Shown one piece after another: positions 1 through 8,670 of a stretch of 64,000 nt of DNA. Position 1 is the first letter of the stretch. Each line of letters begins with the position of its first letter. Below the pieces are notes generated by a model. That model was not told where the DNA came from and did not search any database. It was given only the letters and a program-made list of their open reading frames with translations. Both the position numbers and the translations under genes were made by a program. This stretch comes from Acidimicrobiales bacterium (lineage in GTDB: Bacteria; Actinomycetota; Acidimicrobiia; Acidimicrobiales; Aldehydirespiratoraceae), in contig JAQWMR010000010.1 in the NCBI GenBank assembly GCA_029246685.1, forward strand, positions 62,001-126,000. The letters run 5' to 3'.

Positions 1-460
1 CGCCGCGGGCCCAGAACGAGGCCCCGTCGTAGCCGCCCTTCGGCGCGTCGGGGCCCCGCGGTCCCTGACCCGAACCGCGAGCGATGATGATCGACGGGTT
101 GCGGGCCCGGATGTCGTCCGTGTCGACACCGAGCTTCTCGCGTACGTGGGGGAGGTAGTTCGTCAGGAAGACGTCGGCGGTCTCGATGAGCTTCATGAAT
201 GCCTCGCGCCCGTCGTCGTGCGTCAGGTTGATCGCGAGGCTGCGCTTGGACCGGTTCGGCTGCTCGATCATGAAGTTCACCCCGCCCGGCCCGCCGGGCA
301 CGAGCCCGGAGGTGATCAACCCGCGCTGCGGGTCGCCGCCATCCGGCGGTTCCACCTTCAATACGTCGGCACCCCAATCCGCCAGCACCGACCCGGCCGA
401 CGGCACGAACATCCAGCTCGCCAACTCGACGACGCGAACTCCTTCGAGTGGCTTGGTCAT
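1..460 (-). CDS. CaiB/BaiF family CoA-transferase, N-terminal part (cut by window edge)
   Basis: About 153 N-terminal residues are visible; the rest lies before base 1. The translation starts [16 protein letters not shown] and contains GADVLKVEPPDGGDPQRG, the typical N-terminal fold of class III CoA-transferases, which move CoA between acyl groups. The catalytic Asp expected near residue 170 is outside the window. The ATG overlaps the stop of the upstream aldehyde dehydrogenase by 4 bases (ATGA, 457-460), so translation is probably coupled. It is the last visible gene of the operon amidohydrolase, ferredoxin, P450, aldehyde dehydrogenase, CoA-transferase. A role in giving CoA to an acid product of that operon is inferred; the substrate is unknown. 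Confidence 0.88.
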   Translation of the reverse strand, partial: MTKPLEGVRVVELASWMFVPSAGSVLADWGADVLKVEPPDGGDPQRGLITSGLVPGGPGGVNFMIEQPNRSKRSLAINLTHDDGREAFMKLIETADVFLTNYLPHVREKLGVDTDDIRARNPSIIIARGSGQGPRGPDAPKGGYDGASFWARG

Positions 461-1914
461 GCCGGCCAGCCGACGGTCTTGGTCTCGGTGAAGATCTCTA
501 GGCCTTCGATGCCGCACTGGCGCCCGATGCCGGAGTTCTTGTAGCCGCCGAACGGCGCGTCGGCGCCGTACCAGACACCGCCGTTCACGCCGATGGTCCC
601 CGCGCGGATCCTCGCCGCCACACGCTTGCCGCGTTCGAGATCGCCGCTGAACACGTTGCCGGATAGGCCGAAGTCCGAGTCGTTGGCGATTCGGATCGCG
701 TCTTCCTCGTCCTCATAGGCGATCACGCAGATGACGGGGCCGAAGATCTCCTCCTGCGCGATGGTCATCGAGTTGTCGACATCGACGAAGAGCGTGGGCT
801 CGACGTAGTAGCCGGTCTCGAGATGTGACGGAACGCCGCCACCGATCGCCACCCGGGCGCCCTCGTCGATGCCCTTCTGGATGTAGCCCAGCACGCGGTC
901 CTGCTGCTTCTTCGAAACCTGCGGACCCTGCAGGTTGTTGGCGTCGGTCGGGTCGCCGTAGTTCCAGTTGGCGAAGCTCTCGGTCGCCGCGGCGGCGGCT
1001 TCGTCGTAGCGGTCGCGTGGTACGAGGAGCCGCGTCGGGATCGCGCAGCCCTGCCCACCGTGCATGCACGAGGTGACAGCGCTGGCCAACGCCTGAGAGA
1101 TGTCGACGTCGTCGAGATAGATGTTGGCCGACTTGCCGCCGAGCTCGAGGAAGACAGGCTTGAGCGTGGACGCCGCCGCCTCCATGATTCGTTTGCCCGT
1201 GGCGCTCGAACCGGTGAAGGCGACCAGGTCGACGTCGGGGGAGGTCGTGAGCACCTCGCCTGTCAGGTGGTCCTGGCTCGACACGATGTTGACCACGCCC
1301 GCCGGAATGTCGGTCTTCTCGGCAATGAGCCGGCCGAGGCGAGCCGCTGTGGCCGAGGTGTCGGGTGCCGGCTTGAGCACGCACGTGTTGCCCATGGCGA
1401 GGACAGGACCCAGTTTGTTGAGGGTGATCTCCATCGGGAAGTTCCACGGCACGATCACGCCGATCACGCCGAGCGGCTCCTTCCAGACCTCGCGCTCGGT
1501 CTGGTAGCCGACGCCCATTGCGTCTGCTTCGCCGATCGATCGACGCCACTCGAACCGGTCGATCATCTCTGCCGGCCAGGTGAGTGCTTCGCGGAGCGGC
1601 GCATCGAGTTGAGGGCCGTAGGTGATGAGGAGCGGACAGCCGACCTCAGCGATCAGATCCTGTCGGAACTCCTCCTGTTCGCTCTCGATGGCCGCCTGGA
1701 GCTGGTGGAGGCATTCCTTGCGCAACGCGTGGTTTGTCGACCAGTCCGTGGTGTCGAAGGCGCGCCGGGCGGCGGCAACCGCTGCCTCCATGTCGGCCCT
1801 GCTGCCGTTGGCGACCTGGCCGATGACTTCCTCGGTTGCCGGATTGACATTGTCGAACAGCGCACCGTTCTCGGCGTCGACAAGCTTGCCGTCGATCAAC
1901 AGTTTCTGGTCCAT
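457..1914 (-). CDS. Aldehyde dehydrogenase (NAD(P)+-dependent)
   Basis: A 485-residue enzyme that oxidises an aldehyde to the acid; the length is normal for the superfamily. Visible motifs are PWNFP near residue 157, the general-base Glu in LELGGKSA near 257 and the nucleophilic Cys in GGQGC near 290. I chose ATG at 1914 (protein starting [10 protein letters not shown]) because a GGGAG ribosome site lies just before it and it overlaps the P450 stop as TGATG; an in-frame ATG at 1926 would lie inside the P450 gene. It probably oxidises an aldehyde made by the neighbouring P450 or amidohydrolase (inference). Confidence 0.93.
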   Translation of the reverse strand: MDQKLLIDGKLVDAENGALFDNVNPATEEVIGQVANGSRADMEAAVAAARRAFDTTDWSTNHALRKECLHQLQAAIESEQEEFRQDLIAEVGCPLLITYGPQLDAPLREALTWPAEMIDRFEWRRSIGEADAMGVGYQTEREVWKEPLGVIGVIVPWNFPMEITLNKLGPVLAMGNTCVLKPAPDTSATAARLGRLIAEKTDIPAGVVNIVSSQDHLTGEVLTTSPDVDLVAFTGSSATGKRIMEAAASTLKPVFLELGGKSANIYLDDVDISQALASAVTSCMHGGQGCAIPTRLLVPRDRYDEAAAAATESFANWNYGDPTDANNLQGPQVSKKQQDRVLGYIQKGIDEGARVAIGGGVPSHLETGYYVEPTLFVDVDNSMTIAQEEIFGPVICVIAYEDEEDAIRIANDSDFGLSGNVFSGDLERGKRVAARIRAGTIGVNGGVWYGADAPFGGYKNSGIGRQCGIEGLEIFTETKTVGWPA

Positions 1915-3104
1915 CAGGTCTCCCAAATCAGTTCGAGGTTGTCGACGCTGCGCAGCCCCATGGTGTAGGCGGGCGTTGTGCCCGGCTTGAGTTCATACGA
2001 CGGCACTCGTTTGTGCCATTCCTGGAGGCCCACGCGTAGCTCCATGCGCGCCAAGTGCGAGCCGAGGCAGCGGTGGATGCCGCCGCCGAAGGCGATGTGC
2101 TTGTTGATCTCGCGGTCGAAGTCGACGCTGTCGGCCTCATCCCAGAACCGCTCATCGGTGTTGGCCGAGCCGAGGTTGACGGACACCTTGTCGCCCGCGC
2201 GGATCGGGCAACCGGACAACTCGGTGTCCTGCGTCGCGACGCGGATCACTCCAGCGACCGGCGTCTCCCAGCGAAGCAGCTCCTCCATCGCGGCCGGAAT
2301 GTCGTCTGGTGCCTCGACCAACCGGCGCTGGTCGGCCGGGTTCTGAGCGAGATAGGCGAGCATGCAGTCGAGCGAGGCCGTGACGGTGTCGAGTCCGGCG
2401 AGGAAAAAGAGGTAGCCGATGTCGAGGACGTCGTCCTCTGTGAGCCGATGGCCATCGACCTCGGCGTCGAGGAACTGCGAGATGAAGTCGCCTGTGGGGT
2501 TGGCCTTCTTCTCATCGATGGCCTCCTGAATCGCGGCGTAGATCTTCTGACCGGTAATATTCCGGTGCTCCGTCGCGGCCTCGATGCCCTCAACCGGCGG
2601 GCGGATGATGCCGTCCTTCAGTTCGATGAACTCCGCCGTTCGCTCGACAGGCAGCCCGAACATCGTCAGGAAGACCTGGCTCGGTAGCGGCTCGGCGATC
2701 GACGAGTGGAAGTTGCAGGCACCGTCTTCGATGACGGCATCGATGAGGTCGTTCACCAGGCTGCGCGTGCTTGCCTCCAGCTCGGCCACGCGGCGCGGAG
2801 CGAACAGCGGGTCGAGGAGCTTTCGAAACTTCGAGTGATCGGGCGGGTCGATCTCGAGAGGAATGAGCGGCCGCACCTGTCCGATCTCCGCGGCGCCGAG
2901 GCTCGAGAAGATGTTGGGATTCTGCAGCACCGTCATCACGTCTTCGTGCAACGCGACGCTGGTCCCCGTCATCATCTCGTGCTCGACCGCCATCACCGGC
3001 ATGTGGTCGCGCAGGAACTTGTACATCTCCTGTGGTGGCCCGTCGAGAGCGAGGCCGGTGTCACTCACCTCGATGTCGTCCGGTGGGGAGGTGTCGTCGG
3101 TCAT
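1914..3104 (-). CDS. Cytochrome P450
   Basis: A 396-residue soluble bacterial P450 monooxygenase. It has the I-helix oxygen-binding motif AGLDT (236-240), the ExxR motif EELLR (275-278) and the heme loop FGGGIHRCLGSHLAR with the thiolate Cys at about 346. ATG at 3104 is chosen over a TTG at 3110 because it stands 2 bases after the ferredoxin stop with an AGGGA site upstream. The gene directly follows its likely electron donor, a 3Fe-4S ferredoxin, and precedes an aldehyde dehydrogenase. This suggests hydroxylation of a compound that is then oxidised further. The substrate cannot be read from sequence. Confidence 0.95.
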   Translation of the reverse strand: MTDDTSPPDDIEVSDTGLALDGPPQEMYKFLRDHMPVMAVEHEMMTGTSVALHEDVMTVLQNPNIFSSLGAAEIGQVRPLIPLEIDPPDHSKFRKLLDPLFAPRRVAELEASTRSLVNDLIDAVIEDGACNFHSSIAEPLPSQVFLTMFGLPVERTAEFIELKDGIIRPPVEGIEAATEHRNITGQKIYAAIQEAIDEKKANPTGDFISQFLDAEVDGHRLTEDDVLDIGYLFFLAGLDTVTASLDCMLAYLAQNPADQRRLVEAPDDIPAAMEELLRWETPVAGVIRVATQDTELSGCPIRAGDKVSVNLGSANTDERFWDEADSVDFDREINKHIAFGGGIHRCLGSHLARMELRVGLQEWHKRVPSYELKPGTTPAYTMGLRSVDNLELIWET

Positions 3105-3106
3105 GA

Positions 3107-3301
3107 TCAATCCCTGATCAGTGTGATGGCGTCTTCGGGGCAGTTGCCGGCGCCCTTGCGGGCGGCGTCGTGGAAGTCGTCGGGCACGGCTCCGGAGATC
3201 ACGAAGCCATAGCCGTCGTCGTCGGATTCGAAAACGGACGAGGCAAGAACGTAGCAGCGGCCGTGGCCCTGGCAGCGCTCGCGGTCGAGGTGGACCTTCA
3301 C
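3107..3301 (-). CDS. Small 3Fe-4S ferredoxin
   Basis: A 64-residue ferredoxin. The Cys pattern is CQGHGRC (Cys10, Cys16) followed by NCPEDAI (Cys54), as in one-cluster ferredoxins that serve bacterial P450s. The position usually filled by a second cluster Cys is Gly/His, which fits a 3Fe-4S rather than a 4Fe-4S cluster. The start is GTG at 3301, overlapping the amidohydrolase stop by 4 bases (GTGA). The P450 starts 2 bases after its stop, so it is the probable electron carrier for that enzyme. No ferredoxin reductase gene is in the window. Confidence 0.93.
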   Translation of the reverse strand: MKVHLDRERCQGHGRCYVLASSVFESDDDGYGFVISGAVPDDFHDAARKGAGNCPEDAITLIRD

Positions 3302-4482
3302 GGTCGGACCTTCAGCAGTTCCTTGAGGTTGCCGCCCATGATCTTGGCCACGTCCTCGTCGGAGAGACTGTCCGGCAGATCGTTGACGAACTCGATCGGC
3401 TTCTCGAGTCCTTCCGGGTGCGGGTAGTCCGACCCGAAGAGGAGCCGATCCGGGGTCATGATCTCGATGAGTCCCTCGAGCGCGTCCTCCCAGAACGGGT
3501 TGACGTAGACGTTGCGGCGGAACGTGTTGACCGGATGCTCGGCAAACTCTTGCGGCATCTTCTTGTAGATCGCTTCGAGGCCCTCGACGAGCGGCTTCAC
3601 CCACGTGCCACCGTTCTCGATCGTACCGAAGCGCATCTCGGGGAACCGGCTGAACGCCCCGTGGCATATCATCGCGTTCATCATGTCGGTGATCGGTCGG
3701 TTGGACATGACGAGTCCGCGGAACGGGTTGGGTTTGAAGGGCAACATCTCGCCCTTGCCTTCCCAGATGGCGGCCAGGTCGTTGTAGCCCGAATCGGACG
3801 AGTGCATGCCGACGAAGACGCCCGCCTCCTGCACGCGTGCCCAGAACGGGTCGAACTCCTCGAGGCCTGGGGAGCGGGGACCGCGCAGCCCCCACGCCGG
3901 CGCCGGACGAATGAGGATGCACCGGGCGCCCTTTTCGAGCGCCCACTCGAGCTCTTCGATGGCCTTCTCCACGATCGGTAGTGCGATCACGGGCGTGGCG
4001 AAGATCCGGTCCTCGTGGTTGAACGACCATTCGTCGTAGATCCACTGGTTCAGGGAGTGAATGGCGGCGTGGCAAAGGTCCGGATCGTCTCGCATCCGCT
4101 CCTCGAGCAGGCTCGCGAGCGTCGGGAACATCAGCGATCCGTCGAGGCCGAGCTCGTCGAGATGGGGCAGGCGGGCAGTCGCGTTGCGCGCCCACTCAGG
4201 GCACTTCATCGGCTCGCCGAAGATCTCCCGCAGGCTCTTGCCGTCCGGGTTGCCGTTGCGGAAGTACTCCTCCTGCGCGCCGGGCCGAGCGACAACTTCG
4301 AAGGTCGGGTTCGGGATGTACTCCGAGATCTTGTCGTTGATGGCGATCTTGGTCCGACCGTTGACTTGGACGTACTTGATCGTCCCCTTGAAGCGATCCG
4401 GGAGGTAGCGCGTGAACGCCTCCTCGGATTCGTACATGTGGTTGTCGGAGTCGAATACCGGGAAGTCGATCGTGCGTGCCAT
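3298..4482 (-). CDS. Amidohydrolase-2 family protein
   Basis: A 394-residue TIM-barrel hydrolase or decarboxylase of the amidohydrolase-2 family. The N-terminus has FDSDNHMYESEEAF, where the usual HxH metal motif reads H-M-Y, and the C-terminus has LLFGSDYPHPEG with the conserved metal Asp. The start is ATG at 4482; a longer open frame to 4653 lacks family similarity. It leads the ferredoxin-P450-aldehyde dehydrogenase-CoA-transferase operon. A TGAC-N6-GTTAGA site at 4501-4518 lies about 20 bases before the ATG. Relatives are common in actinobacterial degradation clusters; the reaction is unknown. Confidence 0.9.
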   Translation of the reverse strand: MARTIDFPVFDSDNHMYESEEAFTRYLPDRFKGTIKYVQVNGRTKIAINDKISEYIPNPTFEVVARPGAQEEYFRNGNPDGKSLREIFGEPMKCPEWARNATARLPHLDELGLDGSLMFPTLASLLEERMRDDPDLCHAAIHSLNQWIYDEWSFNHEDRIFATPVIALPIVEKAIEELEWALEKGARCILIRPAPAWGLRGPRSPGLEEFDPFWARVQEAGVFVGMHSSDSGYNDLAAIWEGKGEMLPFKPNPFRGLVMSNRPITDMMNAMICHGAFSRFPEMRFGTIENGGTWVKPLVEGLEAIYKKMPQEFAEHPVNTFRRNVYVNPFWEDALEGLIEIMTPDRLLFGSDYPHPEGLEKPIEFVNDLPDSLSDEDVAKIMGGNLKELLKVRP

Positions 4483-4500
4483 TGGTGTCTCCACGAAGCT

Positions 4501-4518
4501 ATCTAACGGTCGTGTCAG
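4501..4518 (-). promoter_or_regulatory. Candidate operator, TGAC-N6-GTTAGA type (site 1)
   Basis: Read on the minus strand this is CTGAC, six bases (ACGACC), then GTTAGAT. It lies just upstream of the amidohydrolase operon start at 4482. The same pattern occurs at 8621-8637, 13238-13254 and 16801-16816, each in a promoter region of catabolic genes. The halves CTGAC and GTTAG are nearly inverted copies, as in many TetR-type operators. The regulator is not identified. Confidence 0.55.
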
Positions 4519-4562
4519 TTTGGCTCGCGTCAGGTGGCGGTTCAACTCGCGGCGTCGGTTGG

Positions 4563-5541
4563 TCAGCCAGTGAGGACCGGGACGCCCTTCGAGACGATGT
4601 CGGCCGGAAAGAAGCCGGCCAGGAATGTGCCATCGGTTCGCACGTCCACCCACGCGACCGCCGTCGCGCGAGAGGAAGCGACGCTCTGCCAGACAAAGTT
4701 GCCGAGCGACCAGAACACCGGCCGCCCATCGATGAAGGACAGCGGCTGGAGGCGATGCGGGTGATGCCCGAATATCGCGTCGGCGCCCGCTCCGATGAGA
4801 GCCTCGGCCCGTTCGACATCGGCGGGAGCCGGCGTGAACGTTCCTTCGAATCCCCAGTGGATCGTGACGAAGACGAGGTCGGCCGTCTCATCGGCCGCAT
4901 GGACGGCGGCCACCATCGTCTCGATGTCACCAGGCGCCATGCCGGGTGAGCTGGGACCGGCGAACCACTCCGGGTTGTACTGCTTGGCGTTGAACCCGAG
5001 CACCGCGATCGTCCACCCGTTCCTCTCGATGACGACCGGCGCGGTGGCCCCGGCAAGGTTCACGCCGCTGACGACCGGCTGAATTCCTGACGCGGCGACG
5101 TTCGTGTTCGCATCGAGCATGGCCGCCAGACCGAAGTCTCCCGAGTGGTTGTTTGCAAGGCTCGCCACGTCGATTCCCGCTGCGTGCGTAGGGCCGAGCG
5201 CCTCGGCCGGGCACCGGAAGTTGAAGTTCTTGGGCACGGGCGTACCCAGCAGCGTCGGTGCGCATTCGAGGTTGATGAGGGTGAGGTCGTCGAGGAGGAA
5301 CAGTCGCTCGAAGGACGCCCATGCATCGCGATAGGCGCGCTGCGGCCTGCCCGCGGGTGACCAACCCGTCCGGATCGAAGCATCCGTCGCTGATCCCGGT
5401 CCTGATGCCTTCGGCGGCCAGCCACGCGACGGCGTCGGCATACCATAAGTCGTCGTGAATAGCCGAAAACGGCGTCGTCGCCGCGCCGGCGACCGTCGCA
5501 ACGAGCAGCGCGACCAGGCAGCGCCGCGCGATTCGAATCAC
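4563..5541 (-). pseudogene. Broken SLH-CapA gene (frameshift with lost middle)
   Basis: The 5' part (5541 down to about 5340) encodes a signal peptide (MIRIARRCLVALLVATVAG) and one S-layer homology repeat, with WYADAVAWLAAEGIRTG and FDPDGLVTRGQAAARL. The 3' part, in another frame from about 5340 to 4563, encodes a CapA-type metallophosphatase fold with LTLINLECA, LANNHSGDFG, IHWGFEGTFTP, GHHPHRLQPL and WSLGNFVW. The first CapA strand with its GD metal ligand is missing, so this is a deletion joined with a frameshift and not just one wrong base. Intact CapA proteins act in capsule or poly-gamma-glutamate metabolism. It stands divergent to the SDR at 5592. Confidence 0.75.
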
Positions 5542-5591
5542 GCGCGCATCATTCCACAGACGAAGATCGCGATCGGTAATGTCCGGGGTTC

Positions 5592-6353
5592 ATGAGCACA
5601 CCGACCGATCTATTCGACTTGTCCGGCCGCACGGCCATCGTCACCGGCGGAAGCCGTGGCCTGGGAAAGGAAATGGTGCTCGCGCTCGCTGCGCAGGGTG
5701 CGGACGTCGTGATTGCGAGCCGCAAGCTGGCCAACTGCGAAGAGCTAGCCACCGAGGTCCGCGACACCTTCGGTGTGCGGGCGCTGCCGGTCGAGTGCCA
5801 CATCGGCTACTGGGACCAGGCCGACACTCTCGCCGAGGCCGCGATCGCGGAGTTCGGCACGATCGACATCCTCGTCAACAACGCGGGCATGTCGCCGCTG
5901 TACCCGTCGCTCGGCGAGATCACCGAGGCGCTGTACGACAAGACGATGGACGTGAACCTCAAGGGGACCTTCCGGCTCTCGGTGCTGATGGGCGATCACA
6001 TGAAGGCCAGCGGCAGGGGCTCGATCATCTCTGTCAGCTCGAGCGCGGCCGTGAAGCCCACCCCGAACGAGGCGGTCTACGGCCTCGCCAAGGCGGGGCT
6101 GCACAACATGACGGAGGGGCTGTCGAAGGCCTACGGCCCCGAGGTGCGCGTCAACTGCATCCAGCCCGGGCCGTTCCTGACCGACATCTCCAAGGCGTGG
6201 GGCGACGAGGCGATCGCGGCAATCGGACCGAACCTCTCCTTGGGGCGGGCGGGCGAGCCCGACGAGATTGTCGGCGCCGCCCTCTACTTCGCCAGCGATG
6301 CCTCGTCGTTCACGACAGGCGCGATCCTGCGCATGGACGGCGGCCTCCGCTGA
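5592..6353 (+). CDS. Short-chain dehydrogenase/reductase (SDR)
   Basis: A 253-residue classical SDR. It has the NAD(P)-binding TGGSRGLG motif near residue 18, the NNAG motif, a catalytic Ser in SVSSSAAV and the YGLAK catalytic Tyr-Lys pair. The C-terminus FTTGAILRMDGGLR is typical. It reads divergently from the broken SLH-CapA gene. It probably interconverts an alcohol and a ketone in the surrounding catabolic cluster; the substrate is unknown. Confidence 0.92.
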   Translation: MSTPTDLFDLSGRTAIVTGGSRGLGKEMVLALAAQGADVVIASRKLANCEELATEVRDTFGVRALPVECHIGYWDQADTLAEAAIAEFGTIDILVNNAGMSPLYPSLGEITEALYDKTMDVNLKGTFRLSVLMGDHMKASGRGSIISVSSSAAVKPTPNEAVYGLAKAGLHNMTEGLSKAYGPEVRVNCIQPGPFLTDISKAWGDEAIAAIGPNLSLGRAGEPDEIVGAALYFASDASSFTTGAILRMDGGLR

Positions 6354-6387
6354 CGGCGCGTCGAGCCAGCTCGTCGGGCTGTGCGTG

Positions 6388-6531
6388 TCAGGACTGCCCG
6401 AGGCGGCGGCCCAGCCCCCGTGTGAGGATCCGGTCGACGGCGCGTTCGGCGATCGACAGGCCGACGCGCCCGCCGAGCAGGACGGCGGCTCGGTGGGGTT
6501 CGCCAGAGTTCCCGATTTGACCGGGAGACAT
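6388..6531 (-). CDS. Small hypothetical protein
   Basis: A possible 47-residue basic protein starting MSPGQIGNSGEPHRAA. Its ATG begins 2 bases after the TAG stop of the SDR at 6534, which would allow coupled translation. No family was recognised, no ribosome site is clear, and the reading may be chance in GC-rich DNA. Confidence 0.3.
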   Translation of the reverse strand: MSPGQIGNSGEPHRAAVLLGGRVGLSIAERAVDRILTRGLGRRLGQS

Positions 6532-6533
6532 GA

Positions 6534-7298
6534 CTAGGGGCGCATGTACCAGCCGCCGCTGGCGTTGATGGTCTCGCCGGTGACGAAGCTGGACTCGTCG
6601 CTGACGAGCCAGGCGACGACATTGGCGATGTCCTCCGGCGTGCCGAGCCGGCGCACCGGTGTCTTGGGCGCCTCGTCCAGCAGCTGCGGCGCCTTCGCGT
6701 CGACGAACCATGTGTGGATGATGCCCGGGGCGACACCGTTGCAGCGGATGCCCTTGGGCCCGTACTCGGTGGCGATCGTGCGGGTGAGCTGGTGCAGGGC
6801 CGCCTTGGCGCCGGCGTAGGGACCCTCGTTGGTGCCGTGGATCCAGCCGGCAACCGATGTGATGTTGACGATAGATCCCCAGCCCTGATCGGCCATGGCC
6901 GGTAGGAGGGCTCGGCACAGATACCAGGGGCCAGAGAGGTTGACGCCGACGGCCCAGTCCCATTCCTCGGGGGTCATGTCGCCGACCGGGTTGAGCGCGT
7001 TCACGGCCGCGTTGTTGACCAGCACGTCGACGATGCCGAATCGCTCGCGGGCCGCGCCGAGCACCTCGTCGATCTGGCCTCGGTCGCCCGCGTCCATCAG
7101 CGCGCCCATGACCCGGGCCGCGCCGAACGTCTCGGTGAACTCGGCGACCGTCTCCTCGGTGCGGCGCTCGTGGACGTCGGTGACGACAACGTTCGCCCCC
7201 TCGGTCAGCAGCCGCCGAGCGGTTGCCTTGCCGATTCCGCCGCCGGCCGCGCCGGTGACGAGAGCGGTTCGCCCCGAGAAGTCGTAGATGGTGCTCAG
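6534..7298 (-). CDS. SDR family oxidoreductase with apparent CTG start
   Basis: A 254-residue SDR with TGAAGGGIG near residue 14, NNAAV, the catalytic Ser in NITSVAG, the YAGAK Tyr-Lys pair and a C-terminus GETINASGGWYMRP. The Rossmann strand requires translation from near 7298, but no ATG, GTG or TTG lies in frame there. The only fitting start is CTG at 7296-7298, which overlaps the upstream amidohydrolase stop as CTGA, the same arrangement as the ATGA and GTGA overlaps elsewhere here. A start at the ATG at 7109 would delete the cofactor-binding half and is unlikely. Confidence 0.85.
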   Translation of the reverse strand: MSTIYDFSGRTALVTGAAGGGIGKATARRLLTEGANVVVTDVHERRTEETVAEFTETFGAARVMGALMDAGDRGQIDEVLGAARERFGIVDVLVNNAAVNALNPVGDMTPEEWDWAVGVNLSGPWYLCRALLPAMADQGWGSIVNITSVAGWIHGTNEGPYAGAKAALHQLTRTIATEYGPKGIRCNGVAPGIIHTWFVDAKAPQLLDEAPKTPVRRLGTPEDIANVVAWLVSDESSFVTGETINASGGWYMRP

Positions 7299-8581
7299 GC
7301 CTTCGCCTTCGCGTTGGTAGCGAAGTCGACGAGCGAGATCTTCTCTGCGCCGTCGTGGCGCCCGGTCGACATCGACTGGATCGACACGTCGTGGTCACCA
7401 GCGGCTTCGCGCAGGGCGCCGACGGTGCAGTCGGCTCGGTCGAGCACGGAGAACGGGTCGTAGGAGTACCAGTCCATCGCGTTGAGGTGCGTGATCCGGT
7501 CGATGTCGCTGTCCGAGACGCCGGCGAAGACTCCCTCGAGCTCCTCGGGAGCATTCGGCCAGTTCGAATCGGAGTGCGGGTAGTCCATCTCCCAGGAGAT
7601 GTTGTTGATGCCGATCTCGTTGCGGAGGATCACGCCGACCGGATCGCTGATGAAGCACGTCAGGAAGTTGCGACGGAACACCTCGCTCGGGAGGAGGTCG
7701 CCGAAGTCCTGGCCGGTCCAGAGGTGATGCATTTTGTACGTCTTGTCGGCGCGGTCCATGAAGTACGGAACCCAGCCGGTCCCGCCTTCGCTCAGCGCGA
7801 TCTTGATGTCGGGGTAGCGCCGGGGCACTGTGGACCAGAGCAGGTCGGCGGCCGCGGTCGAGATGTTCATCGGCTGCATCTGGATCATGACGTCCATCGG
7901 CGCGTTGGGCGCGGTGACCACCAGCTGACCCGACGAACCGAGATGGATCGAGAGCACCGTGTCGTGCTCCACGCACGCCTCGAGCATCGGGTTCCAGTGC
8001 TCGTCGTGCCATGACGGCTCGCCGAGCGGCACCGGGTTCTCGGTGAAGATCATCGAGTGACAGCCCTTCGCTGCGACGCGGGCGATTTCGGCTGCGGTCT
8101 CCTCCGGGGACCAGAGCATCGGCAACGCGGCAGGGATGAACCGGCCCGGGTAAGAGCCGCACCACTCGTCGATGTGCCAGTCGTTGTACGCGCGGATGAG
8201 GTCCGCCGCGAACTCCTTGTTCGGGTGGGCGGCGAAGAGCCGTCCGGCGAACCCGGGGAACGACGGGAAACACATCGAACCGAGCACGCCGCCCGCGTTC
8301 ATGTCCTTGATGCGGTCGTCGATGCTGTAGCAGCCGGGGCGCATCTCTTCGAAGCAGGTCGGCTCCATGCCGTACTCCTCCTTCGGGCGACCGGCCACCG
8401 CGTTCAGACCGACATTGGGAATGACGGCGCCGTTGAAGGTCCACACGTCGTTGCCGTCCTCCGTGCGGATCAGCCTCGGCGCCTCCTCCTTCCACTTCGC
8501 CGGAAGGTGCTCGTCGAACATGTGCGGCGGCTCACACAGGTGATCGTCGACGCTCACGAGGATCATGTCGTTCTTGTCCAT
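7295..8581 (-). CDS. Amidohydrolase-2 family protein
   Basis: A 428-residue amidohydrolase-2 protein starting MDKNDMILVSVDDHLCEPPHMF, with the late metal-site segment ISWEMDYPHSDSNWP. The start at 8581 is supported by AGGGAG upstream; an extra seven in-frame residues further upstream are less likely. The gene couples to the downstream SDR through the CTGA overlap. It is divergent from a second amidohydrolase at 8671, with a TGAC-N6-GTTAGA site between them. Confidence 0.9.
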   Translation of the reverse strand: MDKNDMILVSVDDHLCEPPHMFDEHLPAKWKEEAPRLIRTEDGNDVWTFNGAVIPNVGLNAVAGRPKEEYGMEPTCFEEMRPGCYSIDDRIKDMNAGGVLGSMCFPSFPGFAGRLFAAHPNKEFAADLIRAYNDWHIDEWCGSYPGRFIPAALPMLWSPEETAAEIARVAAKGCHSMIFTENPVPLGEPSWHDEHWNPMLEACVEHDTVLSIHLGSSGQLVVTAPNAPMDVMIQMQPMNISTAAADLLWSTVPRRYPDIKIALSEGGTGWVPYFMDRADKTYKMHHLWTGQDFGDLLPSEVFRRNFLTCFISDPVGVILRNEIGINNISWEMDYPHSDSNWPNAPEELEGVFAGVSDSDIDRITHLNAMDWYSYDPFSVLDRADCTVGALREAAGDHDVSIQSMSTGRHDGAEKISLVDFATNAKAKA

Positions 8582-8620
8582 GGCGGGGTCTCCCTTGACC
8601 AATGGTGTCGTTGACGGATA

Positions 8621-8637
8621 TCTAACACCAGCGTCAG
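8621..8637 (-). promoter_or_regulatory. Candidate operator, TGAC-N6-GTTAGA type (site 2)
   Basis: Minus-strand reading is CTGAC, GCTGGT, GTTAGA. It lies between divergent amidohydrolase genes starting at 8581 and 8671, about 40 bases from the first. It matches the other three sites in the half-sites and the spacing. Confidence 0.55.
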
Positions 8638-8670
8638 GTCTGATTTCCAGACGACGGCGCCGGAGCCACC

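Noticed and set aside
1060..1968. 302-codon open frame on the plus strand
   Set aside because: It is antisense to the aldehyde dehydrogenase gene and shows no family motif.
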